Of a DNA stretch of 8,169 nucleotides, positions 1-3,375 are shown in pieces (positions within the stretch are counted from its first letter, which is position 1; every line of letters begins with the position of its first letter). A program made the position numbers and the translations under genes. The notes beneath the pieces were generated by a model. That model made no database searches. It saw nothing but the letters and a program-made list of their open reading frames with translations, and was not told the origin of the DNA. Origin of the DNA: Microcaldota archaeon (GTDB lineage: Archaea; Micrarchaeota; Micrarchaeia; Norongarragalinales; CAINOH01); NCBI GenBank assembly GCA_027371655.1, contig DAHXMR010000264.1:1-8169 (forward strand), read 5' to 3'.

Positions 1-602
1 GAGTCGGTCTCGCACAAAATGCTGCCAAGGGGCGCCTTTTTCGCAATCTTAACCCTCGCCTTGCTTTTTAAAGTTGGCAAACTCACCGCATACCCCCGCG
101 AAAGCGCGGTTTCCAAAAAAGCGGGCTTCAAAAAGCAGTGCAGCATCACCCGGCACTTGTGCCGCCCCAGAATCTCCAAACACTCCGCCTCCGCGTCCCG
201 CGAGTGGATGACTACCGGCAAATCGAGGGTTTCCGCAAGCTGCAAAAACGCCTCAAACGCCTTCCTTTGGGCTTCGCGCTCCTTTTCTTCCGCGAAGTGG
301 AAAAAGTCCAACCCCGTCTCGCCAATGCCGGCGATTTTCGCCCTGTTGGCTTCGATGAAGCGCAGCTCCTGCTCCAAAACCCCTTCCCCGGATTCGGGCG
401 CATAATGCGGGGAAAGGGAAAGCACGCACTTGAAAAAAGACGGCCCAATCTCGTCGCGCAACGCAAGCACCTTGCGGTTGTCGGCCGGGTTGTTGCCAGC
501 GTTGACTATCGCCCGCACCCCCGCGCCTTTCGCCCTTTGCACGGCCTCCTTGCGGTCGAGGTCGAAGTCCACGTGGTCCAAATGGCAGTGCGCATCTATC
601 AT
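1..602 (-). CDS. tatD: TatD-family metal-dependent DNase (partial, 3' end off window)
   Basis: The first 200 residues are present; the gene continues past the left edge. The start begins MIDAHCHLD, the usual TatD opening, and no in-frame start lies just upstream. TatD proteins are TIM-barrel, divalent-metal phosphoesterases that act as 3'-5' exonucleases or AP endonucleases in the cytoplasm. The ligands expected of the family are visible: H5 and H7 (HxH), E95 in GETGLDF, H133 in VIHSRD, H155 in MLHCF and D200 in ETD, the last complete codon. Order and spacing match a normal member, so it appears intact as far as seen. It is transcribed away from aIF5A. The family call is secure; the exact substrate is not known from sequence. 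Confidence 0.93.
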   Translation of the reverse strand, partial: MIDAHCHLDHVDFDLDRKEAVQRAKGAGVRAIVNAGNNPADNRKVLALRDEIGPSFFKCVLSLSPHYAPESGEGVLEQELRFIEANRAKIAGIGETGLDFFHFAEEKEREAQRKAFEAFLQLAETLDLPVVIHSRDAEAECLEILGRHKCRVMLHCFLKPAFLETALSRGYAVSLPTLKSKARVKIAKKAPLGSILCETD

Positions 603-736
603 TTCCCGAAAAACACCCCTTTTCCCGCCGATTGCGAGTAAGACGAAACTCTTTAAAAATATGGCTGCGCCAAATAAAACCAGAATCTTTTTCTAAAAAA
701 ATTCGGATTCAGTCTAAACTGGGGTGTTGTTTTCTT
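603..736. promoter_or_regulatory. Divergent promoter region between tatD and aIF5A
   Basis: This 134-bp gap separates the two divergent starts. An A/T-rich core at about 650-662 (CTTTAAAAATAT; the other strand reads ATATTTTTAAAG) resembles an archaeal TATA box in both directions. It lies about 50 bp from the tatD start and about 75 bp from the aIF5A start. A second A-rich stretch near 692-701 would suit a shorter aIF5A leader. Which box serves which gene is inference. Confidence 0.4.
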
Positions 737-1159
737 ATGTCCGGCGGCGTTGACAGGATTTTCGGTTCCATGGGCGACTTGAAGGTAGGCAAATACGTTT
801 TGATCGAAAACGAGCCCTGCCGCGTGGTCAGCATCGACAAGAGCAAGCCCGGAAAGCACGGCGCCGCGAAAATGCGCGTCGAGGCAATCGGCATGTTCGA
901 CAACGTCAAGCGCTCCATAATGAAGCCCTCCGACGGCGACGTGGAAATCCCCATGATCGACCGCAAAAAGGCCCAAATAGTCAGCGTCGCGGGAACAAGC
1001 GCGCAACTCATGGACCTCACCACCTTCGAAACCTTCGAAGTCCTGGTCCCCGAAGAAATGCGCTCCGAAGTCGAAGTCGGAAAGGAAATCCAATACATGG
1101 AAACCATGGGCAGACGCCTCCTCCTGCGGGTCAGCGAAGGCAGCGCAGGCGGCGAGTAA
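737..1159 (+). CDS. eif5A: Translation initiation factor 5A (aIF5A), hypusine-containing
   Basis: A 140-residue protein, the usual archaeal aIF5A size. The N-terminal SH3-like domain covers about residues 14-72 and contains the modification loop SKPGKHGAAK; K40 in PGKHG is the lysine converted to hypusine or deoxyhypusine. The C-terminal OB-fold covers about 73-140 (IPMIDRKKAQIVSV onward). The factor binds the ribosomal E site and helps peptide-bond formation at stalling sequences such as polyproline; it needs deoxyhypusine synthase, encoded elsewhere. The ATG at 737 gives MSGGVDRIFGSMGDLKVGKY; a second in-frame ATG at 770 begins right at the conserved domain and could be the true start. No clear SD precedes either. 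Its presence is strong evidence that the host is archaeal. Confidence 0.96.
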   Translation: MSGGVDRIFGSMGDLKVGKYVLIENEPCRVVSIDKSKPGKHGAAKMRVEAIGMFDNVKRSIMKPSDGDVEIPMIDRKKAQIVSVAGTSAQLMDLTTFETFEVLVPEEMRSEVEVGKEIQYMETMGRRLLLRVSEGSAGGE

Positions 1160-1184
1160 GTCGCTTTTTTCCTATTTTTCTTTT
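1160..1184 (+). terminator. T-rich terminator of aIF5A
   Basis: Just after the aIF5A stop come three T tracts (1165-1170, 1175-1179, 1181-1184) with no stem-loop, the usual form of an archaeal terminator. They overlap the 3' end of the convergent repair gene, so the same bases encode its lysine-rich tail. Confidence 0.55.
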
Positions 1185-1876
1185 CCCGCAAGGCGTTTTT
1201 TCACAGCCTCGCTTTCAAGCTCGCGGATGGCATCAGACGCAATCCATTTTGCCGCCTTGGAATCCGGGTTGTTCTCGCGGATTTCCCGCGCGCGGGCAAC
1301 CGCTTTCGCGCGCAATTTTTCGCTGCGCTTCCCGATGTTGCGAAGCGCCCAATTAACCGCTTTTTTCACGAAATTCCGCTCATCCGCCGACTCGCGGGCG
1401 ATTATCGGAAAAAAGGCCTCGAACGCCGAATCTGGGGATTTCTTGTCGTGCACAGCCAAGCCCGCCATCAACGCAAAGGCCCCCCGCTTGACAAACTCCT
1501 CTTTCCTGCTGCTCCACTCTGACGCTTTTTTCCACGCAAGCGGCGACTGGTCGAACAAGTCGGTACAAGCCTGGTCGCACACGTCCCACGAATCAAAATC
1601 CCCCGCCCATTTTTCCATTTGGCCTTCGGCAACAAGGGCCGGATCGTCAACGAACGCTGCCAAAAGCCTCGCCTCGTGAATTCCAGACGCCCAGAGTTTT
1701 AGTGCCAAAGCGTGGTCTTTCCCTATTTCCTTGGCAATCCCCCGCAAGACGGGAAGGGAAATGCCAAGCGTATTGTTTGCACTGATGCCGAACCGCGCCA
1801 TGCCCTCGACGTTTTTGGGATTGGCCAGCGATTTCAGCCTCTTTATGATTGCAAGACGATAGGCTTTTTTGCCCAT
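1172..1876 (-). CDS. AlkD-like DNA alkylation repair protein (HEAT-repeat)
   Basis: A 234-residue, all-helical protein matching the DNA alkylation repair / AlkD-like family (PF08713 type). Visible family features are IHEARLLAAFVDDP near residues 66-79, the aromatic/acidic DSWDVCDQ (95-102) and VKKAVNWALRNIGKRS (170-184), a highly typical block. Family members wrap HEAT-like repeats around DNA; AlkD removes N3- and N7-alkylpurines, but many homologues have no shown glycosylase activity, so the substrate is uncertain. W97, D98, D101 and W176 are candidate DNA-contact or catalytic residues by analogy. The ATG follows an SD (GAGGT, 1887-1891) by 10 nt, and that SD overlaps the stop of the preceding small gene. 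It is the last gene of a three-gene leftward operon and converges on aIF5A with a 12-bp gap. Confidence 0.87.
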   Translation of the reverse strand: MGKKAYRLAIIKRLKSLANPKNVEGMARFGISANNTLGISLPVLRGIAKEIGKDHALALKLWASGIHEARLLAAFVDDPALVAEGQMEKWAGDFDSWDVCDQACTDLFDQSPLAWKKASEWSSRKEEFVKRGAFALMAGLAVHDKKSPDSAFEAFFPIIARESADERNFVKKAVNWALRNIGKRSEKLRAKAVARAREIRENNPDSKAAKWIASDAIRELESEAVKKRLAGKEK

Positions 1877-1886
1877 AAATTAAGTT

Positions 1887-1891
1887 ACCTC
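1887..1891 (-). promoter_or_regulatory. SD site for the alkylation-repair gene
   Basis: On the minus strand GAGGT starts inside the TGA stop of the upstream small gene and ends 10 nt before the ATG at 1876. This supports that start and suggests translation of the two genes is linked. Confidence 0.7.
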
Positions 1892-2021
1892 ATTTCCGCG
1901 GCTGGAACGCGTTTGTGGGGCATTTTTTCACGTCCCGGTTTGCGGGCACTTGGTGCCCGAAGCAATCCCCGCTTGTTTGGTCAATCGACTTGTAGAACTT
2001 GCACTCTTTGCATAACGGCAT
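1890..2021 (-). CDS. 43-residue four-cysteine protein, BssB/TutG-like small Fe-S protein
   Basis: A very short gene, supported by a strong SD (GGGAGG, 2030-2035) 8 nt before its ATG, by starting 3 nt after the AbrB stop, and by its composition. It begins MPLCKECKFYKSID and carries cysteines C4, C7, C20 and C34, the last in KKCPTNAF, with GDCFGH around C20. The CxxC-x12-C-x13-C layout and the CFGHxVPA...KCPTxAF wording resemble the small subunits of glycyl-radical enzymes (benzylsuccinate synthase beta, 4-hydroxyphenylacetate decarboxylase small subunit) that bind a [4Fe-4S] cluster. No glycyl-radical enzyme is visible here, so its job is not that of a known complex. It could bind zinc instead. 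Position between a transcription regulator and a repair protein suggests a redox- or metal-sensing part, which is inference. Confidence 0.8.
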   Translation of the reverse strand: MPLCKECKFYKSIDQTSGDCFGHQVPANRDVKKCPTNAFQPRK

Positions 2022-2024
2022 TTT

Positions 2025-2270
2025 TCATTCCTCCCGCGATTTTTCAAAAAATTTATCGTCCGAACGTATCCTGTCCATGAGCCGGTCCATCAGTTCGAGC
2101 TTCACGAACGTGAACCCCGCGCCGTCCTTCCTTTTCATCACGAACAACCGGTCGCCGGGTTCAAGTTCCAATTCCTTGCGGATGTTCACCGGAATGCACA
2201 TCTGGCCCTTGTCGGACACCGTTGCCACCCCGTAAACGATTTGCTCATTCATGCAGCTGCCTTTTTTCAT
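2025..2270 (-). CDS. AbrB/SpoVT/MazE-fold DNA-binding protein
   Basis: An 81-residue protein with the swapped-hairpin AbrB pattern: VATVSDKGQMCIPVNIRKEL (about residues 15-34) followed by LEPGDRLFVMKRKDGAGFTFVKLE, then a charged helical tail. Such proteins dimerise and bind DNA as transcription regulators or as antitoxins; no toxin gene lies next to it, so a regulator is more likely. The start at 2270 has an SD-like GGTGG 6 nt upstream; the in-frame ATG at 2252 (MNEQIVYG) begins nearer the conserved domain but lacks an SD. It is the first gene of the operon with the small cysteine protein and the AlkD-like gene and may regulate it, which is inference. Confidence 0.88.
   Translation of the reverse strand: MKKGSCMNEQIVYGVATVSDKGQMCIPVNIRKELELEPGDRLFVMKRKDGAGFTFVKLELMDRLMDRIRSDDKFFEKSREE
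2030..2035 (-). promoter_or_regulatory. Strong SD for the 43-residue gene
   Basis: GGGAGG on the minus strand lies in the last codons of the AbrB gene, 8 nt before the small gene's ATG at 2021. It selects this ATG over the overlapping out-of-frame ATG at 2028, which opens only 15 codons. Confidence 0.75.
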
Positions 2271-2316
2271 GAAAAACCACCAATTTATCGCTTTCTCGGA
2301 ATTTTCTTACAATTCC

Positions 2317-2328
2317 TACTTTTAATAG
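2317..2328 (-). promoter_or_regulatory. Probable TATA box of the AbrB operon
   Basis: CTATTAAAAGTA on the minus strand is centred about 52 bp before the ATG at 2270, predicting a transcript start near 2295 with a leader of roughly 25 nt. GATAAAT near 2284-2290 is a weaker alternative that would favour the 2252 start. Confidence 0.45.
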
Positions 2329-2400
2329 CCTGGTGCCCAGTCTGCCTGCAGGGCGTATTTTGGGCGGCTTGCCGGCGTAGGCGCTCAAGCGGTGGGCGTG

Positions 2401-2415
2401 AAAAGAAGAAAAAAA
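2401..2415 (-). terminator. Poly-T terminator of the tRNA gene
   Basis: Minus-strand T7 (2415-2409) begins 2 nt after the tRNA discriminator base and is followed by CTTCTTTT, a typical archaeal T-tract terminator. Confidence 0.7.
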
Positions 2416-2417
2416 GG

Positions 2418-2535
2418 CGGGCCCGGGGGGATTTTCACCCCAAGAGAAGGCGGACCTTCCCGCCCTCTTTGGGTTTTGAACCCCCGATCGTCAGCTTAGA
2501 AGGCTGCCGCTCTGTCCAAGCTGAGCTACGGGCCC
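2418..2535 (-). tRNA. tRNA-Arg(UCU) with a T-loop intron
   Basis: The acceptor stem GGGCCCG pairs fully with CGGGCCC and is followed by discriminator G73. T8 A9, D stem GCTC/GAGC with GG in the loop, G26, anticodon loop CTTCTAA (anticodon TCT at 2500-2498), a 5-nt variable region CGATC and a GGGGG/CCCCC T stem follow. The T-loop is interrupted: removing 43 nt (2474-2432) gives the standard loop TTCAAAT and a 75-nt mature tRNA. No CCA is encoded; the bases after G73 are CC then T7. Position 27-43 is a G.A mismatch at the end of the anticodon stem; the other four pairs are Watson-Crick. The tRNA reads AGA codons. It is transcribed towards the AbrB operon from a TATA box at 2566-2574. Confidence 0.95.
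2432..2474 (-). other. 43-nt BHB intron at tRNA position 59/60
   Basis: The exon-intron junctions fold into a full bulge-helix-bulge: outer helix GGGGG/CCCCC (the T stem), central 4-bp helix TTCA (2480-2477) / TGAA (2437-2434), and two 3-nt bulges on opposite strands, AAA (2476-2474) and AAT (2433-2431). Cleavage after the second base of each bulge gives exactly TTCAAA + T. Inside, the intron forms CCC/GGG, an A.G mismatch, AAGAG/CTCTT, a TT bulge and GGCGG/CCGCC with loop GAAGGT. Archaeal tRNA-splicing endonuclease recognises this motif; T-loop positions are non-canonical compared with the usual 37/38. Confidence 0.92.
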
Positions 2536-2565
2536 GCAAACACGGTAAGACTTGGCTGTGAAACG

Positions 2566-2574
2566 GCTTAAAGG
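2566..2574 (-). promoter_or_regulatory. TATA box of the tRNA-Arg gene
   Basis: CCTTTAAGC on the minus strand is centred about 35 bp before the tRNA 5' end, leaving a leader of a few nucleotides, as is usual for archaeal tRNA genes. Confidence 0.6.
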
Positions 2575-2586
2575 TTGCGGAGAAGT

Positions 2587-2632
2587 TTGCGGGCGAGAAG
2601 GGCCCGCGAATAAGATTGGATTTCGCCCGCAA
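2587..2632. repeat. 10-bp perfect inverted repeat upstream of the tRNA
   Basis: TTGCGGGCGA (2587-2596) pairs perfectly with TCGCCCGCAA (2623-2632) across a 26-nt loop. The left arm can instead pair GCGGGC with GCCCGC (2602-2607), so two folds compete. It lies in the gene-free stretch 2536-2865; no protein or known RNA was recognised here. Confidence 0.6.
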
Positions 2633-2648
2633 TCTGCTTAAAGGTTTG
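2600..2648 (-). repeat. Diverged second copy of the tRNA promoter unit
   Basis: On the minus strand this 49-nt stretch runs CAAACCTTTAAGC ... CCAATCTTA ... GCGGGCCC. The 48-nt tRNA promoter (2577-2530) runs CAACCTTTAAGC ... CCAAGTCTTA ... GCGGGCCC with almost the same spacing. It looks like a duplicated promoter plus the first bases of a tRNA, with no tRNA body following. It could also act as a second upstream promoter. Confidence 0.45.
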
Positions 2649-2730
2649 CCGCAATCGCTTGCCCTGCGAATCTGCTTCCGGCGGTTTTCGGCGTTTTGCA
2701 AGGCGAAGTTTTTAAAACCGTTCGCAAGGG

Positions 2731-2737
2731 TTATATA
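2731..2737 (+). promoter_or_regulatory. TATA box upstream of the hypothetical gene at 2866
   Basis: TTATATA, preceded by a purine-rich AAGGG that could be a BRE, predicts a start near 2760 and thus a leader of about 105 nt. TTTTTAAAAC at 2708-2717 is another TATA-like stretch and may serve the opposite strand. Confidence 0.5.
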
Positions 2738-2766
2738 CGACGGGGCTCAAAGAGTATTACTATTGT

Positions 2767-2784
2767 TTAGTTCGCTTAGTTCGC
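2767..2784 (+). repeat. Tandem 9-bp repeat in the leader
   Basis: TTAGTTCGC occurs twice back to back just after the predicted transcript start of the downstream gene, with a related ATTCGCTTT at 2800-2808. A paired binding site for a regulator is possible; chance is not excluded. Confidence 0.5.
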
Positions 2785-2846
2785 GTTTCTTCTAGGGCAA
2801 TTCGCTTTTAATTTGCGATTTTGCGTTTGCGGCAAAGTTTTTTTGT

Positions 2847-2855
2847 GGAGGGTGA
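2847..2855 (+). promoter_or_regulatory. SD site deciding the start at 2866
   Basis: GGAGGGTGA is close to the full complement of the archaeal 16S rRNA 3' end and ends 10 nt before ATG 2866. It rules against the upstream in-frame TTG at 2821. Confidence 0.7.
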
Positions 2856-2865
2856 GTGTTGTAAA

Positions 2866-3261
2866 ATGATCTCTTCTGAACATTTGGACATGCTTTTGGC
2901 GTTCATCATGCGCGAGCACCGCATGCTCAAGGCGCGCGAAACAAGCTTCAATTCGAAGGAACTCGAGGAGGGCGAAAAGCTCGTGCGCTGCGCGGTTAAA
3001 ACCGTGCTCGACCGCACCAAGAAGGAAGGCGGGTTCCTCGTAGTGCTTGCGAAGCCCACAAAGCGCGCTGCGATAACAAGCGAGGCGGCCTCAAAGTGCA
3101 AGCGGCTCTCGCGCAAGCAGGTCAAGCTCATCATCGAAAACTTCGCGACCTTCAACGAGGCAATGGCAAAGGCCGAGGAATCGGTGAAAACCAAGCTCTC
3201 CCTGCCCGACCCCAAAAAATTCGACAGGTTCTACGAGCCCAAAAAGCACAACTACCGCTGA
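2866..3261 (+). CDS. Lysine-rich protein of unknown function
   Basis: A 131-residue soluble protein I do not recognise. It starts MISSEHLDMLLAFIM, has a strong SD, and its codon use matches neighbouring host genes, so it is very likely real. Predicted content is mostly helical, with two basic stretches (about residues 36-70 and 78-90) and a basic, proline-containing tail ending PKKHNYR. One cysteine lies in each half. There is no signal peptide, membrane segment or clear catalytic motif. The basic character suggests nucleic-acid or ribosome binding, which is only inference. It stands alone between a long repeat-bearing leader and its own terminator. Confidence 0.8.
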   Translation: MISSEHLDMLLAFIMREHRMLKARETSFNSKELEEGEKLVRCAVKTVLDRTKKEGGFLVVLAKPTKRAAITSEAASKCKRLSRKQVKLIIENFATFNEAMAKAEESVKTKLSLPDPKKFDRFYEPKKHNYR

Positions 3262-3263
3262 AA

Positions 3264-3305
3264 CCAAGCGCGCCGAGAGCGGAACGCCGCTTGGAACTGC
3301 TTTTT
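3264..3305 (+). terminator. Stem-loop plus T tract after the hypothetical gene
   Basis: CCAAGCG (3264-3270) pairs with CGCTTGG (3288-3294); a nested alternative is AGCGG/CCGCT with an AACG loop. T5 follows at 3301-3305. This begins 2 nt after the stop codon. Confidence 0.55.
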
Positions 3306-3328
3306 ATTCGCTGAATTTCTGCTAGTTG

Positions 3329-3348
3329 CAGCCGTTTTAAAGCGGCTG
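3329..3348 (+). promoter_or_regulatory. Palindrome over the presumed TATA box of the restriction-modification gene
   Basis: CAGCCG and CGGCTG (6-bp arms) flank TTTTAAAG, so the whole 20-bp site is a palindrome except at one symmetric pair. The TATA-like core is centred about 37 bp before the TTG start, predicting a start near 3365 and a leader of about 10 nt. A dimeric repressor bound here would block TBP. GATAATTTAA (3351-3360) is a second A/T-rich stretch but is too close to the start. Confidence 0.45.
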
Positions 3349-3375
3349 GCGATAATTTAATCGCGGTGCTGCTCG

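Noticed and set aside
138..641. 167-codon plus-strand open frame
   Set aside because: It is antisense to the TatD gene, whose metal ligands are all present.
1943..1959. 7-bp hairpin CGGGCAC-TTG-GTGCCCG as a possible terminator between operon genes
   Set aside because: It lies within the coding part of the 43-residue gene (codons for FGHQVPA), no T tract follows, and the operon appears to continue.
2025..2270. AbrB-like protein as antitoxin of a toxin-antitoxin pair
   Set aside because: The adjacent genes encode a small cysteine protein and an AlkD-like protein; neither resembles a PIN, MazF or other toxin.
2435..2701. 88-codon minus-strand open frame
   Set aside because: It runs through the tRNA, its intron and promoter; not a protein gene.
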